The notes: generated from the letters alone by a model not told the origin. Counted from the stretch's first letter, positions 1-6,864 are shown. The stretch: DNA of 7,590 nucleotides from Thermoflexales bacterium (GCA_017999195.1 JAGOBP010000190.1:1-7590); one strand, 5' to 3'. Translations and numbers: made by a program.

Positions 1-1351
1 GAATCTCGGTCCGCGTGATCGGATCGAGGACTTTGACCCAGGGATAATACAGCGCGCCGTAGGTGGAATCCATCTTGGCCCGCATGGCGCGGACTACGGC
101 AATGCTCTGGGCGTTGCCGCTGTCCAACACGGCGATGCGATAGCGCATGTTGCGCGCATGCGTGAGCAGCGCATTGATAATCGCCTGGCCGGTCGTATCA
201 AAGTTGTAGGTTGCGCCGGGTGCCGCCACGATCGAGATGTCTTCGATGTCTTCGAAGGCCTTCAGCCCGGTCTTGCTGCCGTCGTTTTTCTCGGCACCGG
301 TGTACTCGGTATCCGACGGCCGCAGGCCATCATCGCCGTTTTGCAGCGCATACGCACTGGTCAGATATAACTTGGGTTTGCCGTTGGCATCATTTTGAGC
401 GATACCGGCATTGGCGGTGATGGTGGCGTCGCTGTTGAACAGTTTTTGAATGATCAACAAGCCGGTGTTGACGTTCGCGCCTTTGGTAATGACGATCGGC
501 AACGAGCGGGCTTGAGCCAGGCTGGCTGGTTTGACCCCGAATCGCGTCGTGAGTGAATCGGGCGCGCCCGCTCGCGAGTGTGAGGGTTCCGGCGCAAGGC
601 CGTCCCAAACCAAATCGCTGCCATCCTGAAGTGTGACCACGACCGTCAGCGTGACAATGCGGACTTCGTCCAGATTATCCGGTTCAATGGCTACGTCGGC
701 GTTGGCAAAAGTCTTGACTGAGAATTTTTGTGTGACGGAGTTGTAGACCACCTTGTTCAACGTTCCGACGGTCGGCGCGACGTTCTTGGCGTCGACGACG
801 GTATGGATGCCAACCCACACGACATCGCCATCCAACACGGAAGCCAGACCCAACGCCGCCGATTGGCCCGTGGCAATGTTCTGGCCGATCTTGAGTTGAA
901 AACGCACATGCACATTGCCCGCCGCGCCTGGAAAACGCGATCGAATGTGCACGTCGTTGGGAAACTGCGTTTCGATCGGATCTGCGGCCACCGTGCCGGC
1001 AGCGGGATTGACGTCTGCGGCAGGCACGCGCGTCGCGGCCAGGCCGGTATCCGCGCCGTTGGCCCGGAACGCGCGCGCAATGTACAGGCGCTTGCCGCCT
1101 TCCTCGAAAAAGGCGCGCGCGGCGTGCCACATATAGTTGTCGATGAAGGTGCCGTTAAAATTCAACTTCTGCCCGTCACCATAAACACGCTCGAATTCCA
1201 CGAGACTCGTTACAATGTCGGGGGAAAGATCGATCGGGCCATAGCGTGTCGGGCCGACGAAGCCGGTCGTGGTGGTGCTGACGCCCTCGATCGATTTGGC
1301 TCGGAACGAGGTTTCTTCGATATAAACGCCCGGAGCGAGATATTCCGGCAT
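1..1351 (-). CDS. Contractile tail sheath protein of an eCIS (phage_sheath family), 3' end cut by the window edge
   Basis: This encodes the sheath subunit that polymerises around the inner tube and contracts to drive it through a target membrane. The frame is open for 450 codons from ATG 1351 to the left edge. The N-terminus (MPEYLAPGVYIEE, then a GFVGPTRYGP segment at residues 30-39) is the typical start of PVC/Afp-type and phage sheaths. Residues 50-95 (VEFERVYG, WHAARAFFEEGGKRLYIARAF) form the conserved N-terminal domain. Residues ~100-360 look like the variable surface domain. Residues 362-450 (FEDIEDISIVAAPG, then a stretch ending in YYPWVKVLDP) begin the conserved assembly core. The C-terminal part, expected to hold the handshake arm, lies outside the window. 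An ideal AAGGAGG ribosome site sits 5 nt before the ATG, stronger than those of the upstream genes, which fits a protein needed in hundreds of copies. It is the fourth gene of the operon, 27 bp after its neighbour. The family call is firm; the eCIS versus phage assignment rests on the neighbouring Pvc16-like gene. Confidence 0.95.
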   Translation of the reverse strand, partial: MPEYLAPGVYIEETSFRAKSIEGVSTTTTGFVGPTRYGPIDLSPDIVTSLVEFERVYGDGQKLNFNGTFIDNYMWHAARAFFEEGGKRLYIARAFRANGADTGLAATRVPAADVNPAAGTVAADPIETQFPNDVHIRSRFPGAAGNVHVRFQLKIGQNIATGQSAALGLASVLDGDVVWVGIHTVVDAKNVAPTVGTLNKVVYNSVTQKFSVKTFANADVAIEPDNLDEVRIVTLTVVVTLQDGSDLVWDGLAPEPSHSRAGAPDSLTTRFGVKPASLAQARSLPIVITKGANVNTGLLIIQKLFNSDATITANAGIAQNDANGKPKLYLTSAYALQNGDDGLRPSDTEYTGAEKNDGSKTGLKAFEDIEDISIVAAPGATYNFDTTGQAIINALLTHARNMRYRIAVLDSGNAQSIAVVRAMRAKMDSTYGALYYPWVKVLDPITRTEI

Positions 1352-1356
1352 GTTAT

Positions 1357-1363
1357 CCTCCTT
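1357..1363 (-). promoter_or_regulatory. Strong ribosome binding site of the sheath gene
   Basis: AAGGAGG on the minus strand lies 5 nt upstream of ATG 1351. It fixes the sheath start and is the best Shine-Dalgarno match in this operon; the genes before it rely on overlaps with weak sites. Confidence 0.85.
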
Positions 1364-1378
1364 GAAGGTGACGCCGAT

Positions 1379-2248
1379 TTAGACGGGTGTAATCCAGACG
1401 AGCAAGGTATCAGACGGTTTGGCTGGCGGCGGACCCGGTATGGCCGCAGGCTGACCAAACGGGAGCGTTACTTGAGCCAACTCGGTTGCCGGCAATACTT
1501 TGCTCCACAACTTGGTAAAGCCTTGACTGAGCGCAGTGCACAGATTAGGGGCGGTTGCCTTAGGCGTAGTCGGGTGATAGTAAGCGCGCAGACTGATCGT
1601 CCAGGTATGTTTGACGAAAGGATGCCCCAGATCGCCTGCGGGCAGATCGGGATACGGAAAAACCAATATGGCGCGGCCTTGTTCATCGGCCAGGGCGCGC
1701 GCAACAAAGTTCGCACCGTGATAGGCTTCGATCATCGCCCAGGCGGCGGGCGGATAATCCTTTAGCTGCGCGTCGAATTGATCACTATGCACTTCAAGTC
1801 GGATCGCAGCCATTACGGCAGGCACAGGGCGCGCGGGCGACGAGAAGAGTGGCACCGTGCCCGCCGGGTGGGTGAACGGACCGGCCGCGGTCAAACATAA
1901 CCACTTGATGACATCCCGAGCAGGAGCCGCAACTTCAAACGAAAACGGCAGAAAGCGCGCCACATCATCTTGGACTTCGATGGTGAAGGTGTGTGTGGGC
2001 GGAGGAGCCGCCCAATAGTCTTTATCGCCCGCGCCATATTCTTGCTCGCGCAGGCCGGGCAAGTCCGACCAGATAAACGCGCGGTGGCGGTTCTCGATCG
2101 GTCGCAGACGCCGATCGGGCTGGTTGTTGGAATAGGCCACAACCCTTAGCCCGTCGCTGATCGTGGCCTGGGTGACCTCGTCCCAGAAGCGCACGGCCAG
2201 CGGCGTGACACGGGCGATGGACTCCATTACGCGCGATGTCGGTATCAT
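1379..2248 (-). CDS. eCIS-associated protein of unknown function with two apparent beta-sandwich (carboxypeptidase-regulatory-like) domains
   Basis: This is a 289-aa protein without signal peptide or membrane segment. I do not recognise a named family. The N-terminal part (residues ~13-70: LAVRFWDEVTQ, SDGLRVVAYSN, then HRAFIWSDLPGLREQEYG) reads like a carboxypeptidase-regulatory-like beta-sandwich ending in a 'DLPGLR..E.G' turn. A second, similar unit spans residues ~125-225 (VPLFSSPARPVPAVMAAIRLEV, then ARALADEQGRAILVFPYPDLP). The C-terminal ~60 residues end in a Pro/Ala-rich stretch and LLVWITPV. It overlaps the stop of the Pvc16-like gene by 4 bp (ATGA), which suggests translational coupling, and lies 27 bp before the sheath gene. 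A structural or assembly role, such as a baseplate, cap or decorating part, is inferred from this position only. An internal ATG at codon 8 (MESIARVTPL) is a possible alternative start. Confidence 0.85.
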   Translation of the reverse strand: MIPTSRVMESIARVTPLAVRFWDEVTQATISDGLRVVAYSNNQPDRRLRPIENRHRAFIWSDLPGLREQEYGAGDKDYWAAPPPTHTFTIEVQDDVARFLPFSFEVAAPARDVIKWLCLTAAGPFTHPAGTVPLFSSPARPVPAVMAAIRLEVHSDQFDAQLKDYPPAAWAMIEAYHGANFVARALADEQGRAILVFPYPDLPAGDLGHPFVKHTWTISLRAYYHPTTPKATAPNLCTALSQGFTKLWSKVLPATELAQVTLPFGQPAAIPGPPPAKPSDTLLVWITPV

Positions 2249-2823
2249 GACACAACTTTCGCTAGATCAAATTGGCGAGTTTGGACATCGCCTGCTTGAA
2301 TGACGGGCAATGTTGAATCTATGCACACCGCGCGTGCCACAAAATTGGCTATCAGTAACGGCTGCGGTTTGACGTTTTCCCACAAAGCCGATAAATCTTG
2401 CAACGCCAGCCCTTCAAAGACCAGCTCGACGGTTTCATCTGAGGCAAAGGTGTCGGGCGTGTTCCGGTTGAGCAGCGTTGCTGGCAGCACGGTCATATCC
2501 TCGAGCGTGCGGATCGCCCAGCCAAGCAGGCGTTGCTGGATATCTGAACCGTTACCGATCGGGATGAGCGCATAAAACAAATCGACATTGATGGCGGGCC
2601 GATAGTGCGTGCCGTCCGCCGCCGGGCGCGATGGCGGATAGCGGCGCGATGTGTTGGGTGCAATTCGATAGAGACAGACCACCAGGCCTTTGGTCAGGGT
2701 TATGCCTTCATCCAGCGGCAGCAGCGCGATGTCCATGTTCTGCAGGACGCCAGCGGGCCGCGCGCCGGTGAGCAAATTAACCAGGGTTTGGCTGGTGGCA
2801 GCAATCGCGTGATAGTTAGCCAT
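2245..2823 (-). CDS. Pvc16/Afp16-like tail terminator (cap) protein, DUF4255 family
   Basis: This 192-aa protein matches the DUF4255 (Pvc16 N-terminal) family in length and layout. In eCIS particles this protein caps the distal end of the tube and sheath and sets tail length. Visible family features are the start ANYHAIAATSQTLVNLL, the early strand VCLYRIAPN (~residues 50-58), a central segment INVDLFYALIPI, then LLGWAIRTLEDMTVLPATLLN (~residues 99-119), and a final ELVFEGLALQDLSALWENVKPQ with a beta strand after it. These are the usual landmarks, including the helix that leads into 'LQDLSALW'. The start is ATG 2823; the gene overlaps the upstream small gene by 8 bp and the downstream gene by 4 bp, so all three are probably translated in a coupled way. 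The ribosome site is weak (GGGACGG), consistent with coupling. Presence of this family distinguishes an eCIS from an ordinary myophage tail. Confidence 0.92.
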   Translation of the reverse strand: MANYHAIAATSQTLVNLLTGARPAGVLQNMDIALLPLDEGITLTKGLVVCLYRIAPNTSRRYPPSRPAADGTHYRPAINVDLFYALIPIGNGSDIQQRLLGWAIRTLEDMTVLPATLLNRNTPDTFASDETVELVFEGLALQDLSALWENVKPQPLLIANFVARAVCIDSTLPVIQAGDVQTRQFDLAKVVS

Positions 2824-3073
2824 GCCCGTCCCGACGAATGAATTTGCTTAAGAAACGGCCCAACCGCGAGGGTGGCCGGATGCGCACACCCAGACTGTGC
2901 AGATACTGAATGATGAACTGATCGATGTCGGTCAGGCTTTGTACATAACGCCGTTCGCCGCTGGGCACATGCGTGATGTGACCGCGCCAAACCGCACCGT
3001 CACCGCTTGCCTTAACTTCTTCAAGCCAGACTTTGATGATGAACGAATGGGTCTGGAACTCAATTGACTCCAT
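2816..3073 (-). CDS. Small conserved-looking protein of unknown function, first gene of the eCIS operon
   Basis: This is an 85-aa protein when started at ATG 3073 (MESIEFQTHSFIIKVWLEE). A GTG start at 3100 would add nine residues (MFTAIRLIL). I prefer the ATG because the charged, family-like sequence begins there and the extension looks like leader. Neither start has a clear Shine-Dalgarno. The core is a compact alpha/beta pattern: the strand SFIIKVWLEE, then WRGHITHVPSGERRYV (residues ~30-45), then a helix SLTDIDQFIIQYLHSLGV, and a basic tail RLGRFLSKFIRRDG. I have the impression of seeing similar short 'WRGHITHVPSGERRY' proteins in Chloroflexota, cyanobacteria and actinobacteria, but cannot name a function. 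It is promoter-proximal and overlaps the Pvc16-like gene by 8 bp, so it is probably co-produced with the injection particle, as a component, chaperone or regulator (inference). Confidence 0.8.
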   Translation of the reverse strand: MESIEFQTHSFIIKVWLEEVKASGDGAVWRGHITHVPSGERRYVQSLTDIDQFIIQYLHSLGVRIRPPSRLGRFLSKFIRRDGHG

Positions 3074-3142
3074 CAAGATCAGTCGTATAGCCGTGAACAC
3101 TACGTCTTGGGTCGATGACGACTTCTCACATTCAACACCAAG

Positions 3143-3148
3143 AGTATA
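3143..3148 (-). promoter_or_regulatory. Candidate -10 box of the eCIS operon promoter
   Basis: TATACT on the minus strand matches the sigma-70-type -10 consensus at 5 of 6 positions. It lies about 70 bp upstream of the first gene's ATG, predicting a transcript start near 3136 and a leader of about 60 nt. No -35 box sits at 16-18 bp; the region where one should be is occupied by the direct-repeat array, as at activator-dependent promoters. Confidence 0.55.
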
Positions 3149-3156
3149 AACACGCC

Positions 3157-3197
3157 GTGTCTATGGGGCGTCTGTGTCAACGTCTATTTAGCGTCTG
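3157..3197 (-). promoter_or_regulatory. Array of four direct repeats, candidate SARP operator
   Basis: On the minus strand four heptamers follow each other: CAGACGC (3197-3191), TAGACGT (3186-3180), CAGACGC (3174-3168) and TAGACAC (3163-3157). All share the core AGAC. Their spacing is 11, 12 and 11 bp, about one helical turn, so they lie on one face of the DNA. The last repeat ends exactly 8 nt before the TATACT box. Known Streptomyces SARPs such as ActII-ORF4 and DnrI bind heptameric direct repeats at 11-bp pitch whose downstream copy is 8 bp from the -10. A SARP gene ends 90 bp upstream, so it is the obvious candidate regulator. The binding itself is inference. Confidence 0.6.
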
Positions 3198-3209
3198 GGA
3201 TTTTTTGAA

Positions 3210-3229
3210 CGATCAAAATGGAGTGATCG
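3210..3229. repeat. Short inverted repeat between terminator and eCIS promoter
   Basis: The 6-bp arms CGATCA (3210-3215) and TGATCG (3224-3229) face each other across 8 bp. The right arm abuts the terminator's T tract. It could be a weak operator or chance, since CGATC-type words are common in this half of the window. Confidence 0.3.
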
Positions 3230-3269
3230 AAATAAAAACGGCGTCGGTCGTGCTTCACGACCGACGCCG
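3230..3269 (-). terminator. Intrinsic terminator of the SARP regulator gene
   Basis: A perfect 14-bp, GC-rich stem (arms 3256-3269 and 3239-3252) with a 3-nt loop is followed on the minus strand by TTTTTATTT. It starts 18 bp after the regulator's stop codon. It separates the regulator (and anything upstream) from the eCIS operon, so the operon needs its own promoter. Confidence 0.9.
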
Positions 3270-3287
3270 AGGCGCGAAAAGCAAAGT

Positions 3288-4220
3288 CTAGTGGAGATGG
3301 CCCAGGGCTTCTTCCAGGGCGCGCAATTCCTGATCGACTTGATATTGAAGAGCAGCCAGTTTTGTTCGGAGTGTACTTAAGTGGTTCAACAGGGAAGATA
3401 CCGATTCTGGATGAGCAGACGGTCCAGACGACCGATCGGCCGCCCAGTCAAGGCCATCCACCCGATCGGCCTGGATTTGCTCGCACAGACTGATCGTGCG
3501 CTGAGACGGCTTGACGCCCAATTCTTGATCGAGCGCCGCAACGCAGCGTTGATATTGGCGCAGCGCCCCGGCTCGATCGTTCGCCAGGTAGTACAGGCGC
3601 ATCAATCGATAGTGAGTACGTTCCCGGGCGCGATCGTACCGGAGAATTTTCGCCCCGTATTCCAGGCCTTCTTCGTATTCAGCCCGCGTTTCGGCATACT
3701 CCATCAGTTTATCAAGCAGGTCAAGATAGGCGTTTTGTAAGCGTTCGCGTTCATACAGACACCAATCTTGATAGCAGCCCTCCAGCAGATCGCCGCAATA
3801 CAATTGGGCCGCTTCCTTCAAGGCCTGCGCCTGGCCAAGATCTAACGCCTGCCCGGGTATTCCTCGCGTGCGCAGGAGCGTTTCGTCAAAGACCTGCACA
3901 TCCAGCCAGAAATTCAGACTGGGCGTAATACTGACCCAATCCGATTCAATCGCCACGGGAACTTCCTGCAACTTGTCAGGACCAGAGTTCAGGGCCAGTT
4001 GCAGCTGCCAGAGGGCCTGCCTCAAGTGTTTCCTGGATTGAGTGGTTTCGCTGTCGCCCCAGAACAACCCGGAGAGCGCTTCGCGATGGTGCGGGCGATC
4101 ACGATAGAGGAGCAAATAACAGAACAGCTCCTGCACTTTGAGCGCATCCAGATCTTTCAATACACGGCCTTCGAGTTCGGCTTGGAATTTGCCAAACAGG
4201 CGAATTCGCAATGTATTCAT
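3288..4220 (-). CDS. SARP-family transcription regulator (winged helix + BTAD)
   Basis: This is a 310-aa cytoplasmic DNA-binding regulator. Residues ~3-75 (LRIRLFGKFQAEL, then LFCYLLLYRDRPHHREALSGLFWGD and RKHLRQALWQLQLAL) form the OmpR-like winged helix in the spelling of SARP/AfsR N-termini. Residues ~105-250 (WLDVQVFDE, LYCGDLLEGCYQDWCLYERERL, then HYRLMRLYYLANDRAGALRQYQRC and LDQELGVKPS) form the bacterial transcriptional activation domain with TPR-like helices. A Ser/Pro-rich hinge follows, and residues ~274-306 (LLNHLSTLRTKLAALQYQVDQEL) look like a short coiled coil that could mediate dimerisation. No ATPase or sensor domain is fused, so it is a small SARP. I chose ATG 4220 because AAGGTG lies 8 nt upstream; an ATG at 4298 would add 26 residues that do not look like the family. 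It ends in a strong terminator and lies just upstream of the eCIS promoter with direct repeats. Confidence 0.93.
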   Translation of the reverse strand: MNTLRIRLFGKFQAELEGRVLKDLDALKVQELFCYLLLYRDRPHHREALSGLFWGDSETTQSRKHLRQALWQLQLALNSGPDKLQEVPVAIESDWVSITPSLNFWLDVQVFDETLLRTRGIPGQALDLGQAQALKEAAQLYCGDLLEGCYQDWCLYERERLQNAYLDLLDKLMEYAETRAEYEEGLEYGAKILRYDRARERTHYRLMRLYYLANDRAGALRQYQRCVAALDQELGVKPSQRTISLCEQIQADRVDGLDWAADRSSGPSAHPESVSSLLNHLSTLRTKLAALQYQVDQELRALEEALGHLH

Positions 4221-4342
4221 ATTGACATCACCTTCAATTTCTTCAGTAAGCGATGCAACACAGCGCAGGTGGCTGGCCTGCACGGAGAGGGGCTTCAACT
4301 ATCTATTTTCACTGCCGCAACAATAGCGTTAGCAACGGGTTA

Positions 4343-6850
4343 TCAGTAATTTCGTTCAGCCGACCTTCTTCTACATAGTCGACTCAAAATGAAGCAGACC
4401 AAGGTGCTCATGCTCAACGCCGCTAACAGGCCGAATTTGTAGTTGGATGATGGTTTTGAAGAAAGCTCCGGCGCGTTTCCGGGCGAGGCCAACTGCCAGG
4501 TTATGCGACCGATCTCCTCGCCTTGATATAACTGTCGAGCGTAGATTTCATAATTTCCAAGCCGGTGTTGTTCCGGCAAAGTTGCCACGAGTCGCAACGG
4601 AGTTTGCGACCTGGCGGGAAAGACCATCTCCTGAAATCGGTTAGTGCCGTGCGGGCTAAGGGGCAGCTTCAACTCTTTGCCTCGCGGATTTTCGCCGAAA
4701 CGCCCGGTCAATAGCGCGCTGACAAAATCGGCCGGGCCTTCCAGCCACAATTGCGCCTCTTCAGGCAGCCGCGCCACAACCTCTAATTGCATCAGATGAT
4801 CGGCATCGTGCGCTCCGGGTGCCATAAAATTCATCACCGGCAGACCACCGTTAGCAGGTATCGGACCCACGTTAAAATTCCGCCAGGCGATGTTGTTGTT
4901 GGATCGAATCAGCCTGACGTAATCATCGAAGTCGACCAGCGTAAGCGCCATCTGATCCGGAACGGGATCAGGATCATCCGGGCAGCCAATCGTTGCGACA
5001 AAACAATAATGGCCCGGAGCCGGAATCTGACTCGACGGCCAGGTGATCTTGGGCAAGACCGTCATGGAGGTGGAACTCACCGGCACGCTGGTCGGACCTG
5101 ATGTATTGATCTTCGTCCACAGATCAGGCCTAACGAGCGTCGCTGGCCGAGACCAATAGACGGTAGCCCGAACATCGTTGGCTGGTGCGCCGCCCCGATT
5201 GAATACCCGGACGAATAGATCGTGATCGCCGGTGCCCACTGGCGAACTCAGCCCGGCATTCCCCATGGTCGAGCTCCCTCCAAAAGAGGCTTGCGGATTC
5301 GACACTGTGTTGGCCAGCCGCACGATCACGTCCGGGCTGGCTGAAGCGAGCCCGGTGTGAGGCTGGCCCGTATCGCCGACAAAATCCCGCACCACGATAT
5401 CCGGCCTGGCATTGATGACCGTATCGATAATGGCGCGGAGGTTCGGCATCACACCGATTTGATCAGTTGCCGGCCGAGCGGATGGCGTGTTGCCAATGAT
5501 CCCGGGCGAAGGTGGCTCACCAAGAATTTTTCGTATCTGAAAGGCGCTAAACCGAAAGCCTAATCTGTGTTGAGCGATGCCTTGCAAAACAATCGCGGCC
5601 CCGGCAACGATGGCTGAAGCCGCGGAGGTGGCTGAAAAATCGACGCGGTCCGGTGTCGAGTTGTTGGTGACAGTTGCGTCATCGGTGTCGGTGGTGGCCA
5701 CATTGGAACCCCAGGCAAAGCAGTTGACGCGCGCCCCAAAGTTCGAACTCACCCAACGGTTCGCTTGAAAACCGATCGGATCAGCGGCACCCACCAAAAT
5801 CGCGCCCGAGTCTCGGAAGTCAGAACTGCCGGGGTTCAGAGTCTGTCGGCCAATGGAATTTGATTGCCCATCGAGCAGCGTACTGCCGTTACCAGCCGCT
5901 TCGATTACAACAATGCCTAAAGCCGTCGCCAGCCGAATTACTTCAAAGATAGCCGAATCCAATTCGGCCGGCAAAAAAATGATAGATGGTTGGATTTGTA
6001 CTTCCAAAAGGAGTACATCGCCAAAGGCGAGCAGGTTAATCGCGGACAAGATGGCATCATGCCAGTTGGGTAAAGCATCAGCGGCATTTCTCCAGCCTGA
6101 GACGACCTTAGCTGTTGCCTGGTATGCGATCCCTACGCCGCCGATGGCATTATCCTGAGCGGCTAATATCCCTAGGACGTTTGTACCATGCCGTCGTTCG
6201 TCCCGATTGATGCCGCTAATCAAAGTGATGCCTGCTCCCGCTAAATCCTGGTGAGTCAGATTCCAACCTTTCTCAATGTCGACAAATGTAACGCCCCCGC
6301 CAGCGCCAATCCCTACACCTGCTCTGTCCTGATTCCAGGCATACGTGGCGTTGATACCGCCGATATGAGGCGCGCCGGCCACCCCAACTTGCGGCGCATC
6401 CAGATAGTGCCGAAACGACAATCTGGCATTAGCACCAGTGGGCTGCGCCGGCCAAGGAGCCGGAATAGATTCGATGTATACATACTCAACAATTTCCCAT
6501 TCCTGCAATGCCTTCGTAAGATCGACTGGATCAACCTCCTTGGGGACTTCGATTGCAAAAAAGGCTAGGAAATTGACTGGCTTGTAAGTCGGATCTAGAT
6601 AAGTCGCTTGCTGGGTGAGTTCATTTATTCTGGAAGGTTCAACGGAAATATAAAGCCGCTTAAGGTGAATACCTGGAAAAATCTCTGCAATCTTTTGCCA
6701 ACGCTCCAGCCTCGATCCTTCGAAGTGTTTCTCGGCGTCATCTTCATAAGTTACAGGAGCATCCTTGTCGTTGAACTTCACGATCACCCGGCGTGGAAAT
6801 TCTTCTTCAGTTGAAAGAATCGATTGGGGCTGATCATTAGCGGCTGTCAT
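4343..6850 (-). CDS. Subtilisin-like serine protease (S8) with C-terminal beta domains and membrane anchor
   Basis: This is an 835-aa protein. Residues ~20-130 form a propeptide-like or adaptor region. The peptidase domain (~155-445) shows D191 (VTFVDIEKGW), H221 (HGTNVLGI), oxyanion N321 (EAAGNGS) and S409. The serine motif reads ATSAASA instead of the usual GTSxAxP, so the triad is present but two flanking residues are changed. Residues ~483-660 (PDIVVRDFVGDTGQPHTG, VRVFNRGGAPANDVRATVYWSRP, then PAPGHYCFVATIG) are a module I associate with other bacterial S8 proteases, probably beta-sandwich. A second beta-rich region follows (~685-787). Residues ~806-822 are hydrophobic (FGLLAALSMSTLVCFIL), then RLCRRRSAERNY. 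No N-terminal signal peptide is visible. AAGGAG sits 8 nt before ATG 6850, fixing the start. It lies 79 bp after the LysM gene with no clear terminator between, so the two may share a transcript. Substrate unknown. Confidence 0.93.
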   Translation of the reverse strand: MTAANDQPQSILSTEEEFPRRVIVKFNDKDAPVTYEDDAEKHFEGSRLERWQKIAEIFPGIHLKRLYISVEPSRINELTQQATYLDPTYKPVNFLAFFAIEVPKEVDPVDLTKALQEWEIVEYVYIESIPAPWPAQPTGANARLSFRHYLDAPQVGVAGAPHIGGINATYAWNQDRAGVGIGAGGGVTFVDIEKGWNLTHQDLAGAGITLISGINRDERRHGTNVLGILAAQDNAIGGVGIAYQATAKVVSGWRNAADALPNWHDAILSAINLLAFGDVLLLEVQIQPSIIFLPAELDSAIFEVIRLATALGIVVIEAAGNGSTLLDGQSNSIGRQTLNPGSSDFRDSGAILVGAADPIGFQANRWVSSNFGARVNCFAWGSNVATTDTDDATVTNNSTPDRVDFSATSAASAIVAGAAIVLQGIAQHRLGFRFSAFQIRKILGEPPSPGIIGNTPSARPATDQIGVMPNLRAIIDTVINARPDIVVRDFVGDTGQPHTGLASASPDVIVRLANTVSNPQASFGGSSTMGNAGLSSPVGTGDHDLFVRVFNRGGAPANDVRATVYWSRPATLVRPDLWTKINTSGPTSVPVSSTSMTVLPKITWPSSQIPAPGHYCFVATIGCPDDPDPVPDQMALTLVDFDDYVRLIRSNNNIAWRNFNVGPIPANGGLPVMNFMAPGAHDADHLMQLEVVARLPEEAQLWLEGPADFVSALLTGRFGENPRGKELKLPLSPHGTNRFQEMVFPARSQTPLRLVATLPEQHRLGNYEIYARQLYQGEEIGRITWQLASPGNAPELSSKPSSNYKFGLLAALSMSTLVCFILSRLCRRRSAERNY

Positions 6851-6858
6851 GTCCGTAA

Positions 6859-6864
6859 CTCCTT
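6859..6864 (-). promoter_or_regulatory. Ribosome binding site of the protease gene
   Basis: AAGGAG lies 8 nt before ATG 6850 and supports that start. This matters because the protein so started has no signal peptide, and no alternative upstream start with one is apparent in the short gap to the LysM gene. Confidence 0.8.

Noticed and set aside
728..1765. Long open frame on the plus strand (345 codons)
   Set aside because: It runs antisense across the sheath gene and the 3' end of the 289-aa gene, has Arg/Gly-rich shadow composition and no family resemblance. The minus-strand sheath frame explains the region.
3175..3180. Perfect TTGACA on the minus strand as a -35 box for TATACT at 3148-3143
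   Set aside because: The spacer is 26 bp, far beyond the 16-18 bp needed, and no -10-like hexamer stands at the proper distance; the word overlaps the end of the second AGAC repeat.
4221..4298. 26-residue N-terminal extension of the SARP from an ATG at 4298
   Set aside because: The extension does not resemble the family, which starts at LRIRLFG, and a good ribosome site precedes the ATG at 4220.
4221..4342. Promoter of the SARP gene in the gap after the protease
   Set aside because: I found TTG-rich and TAGATA-like words but no pair at proper spacing, and no repeat array like that at 3157-3197; not strong enough to annotate.
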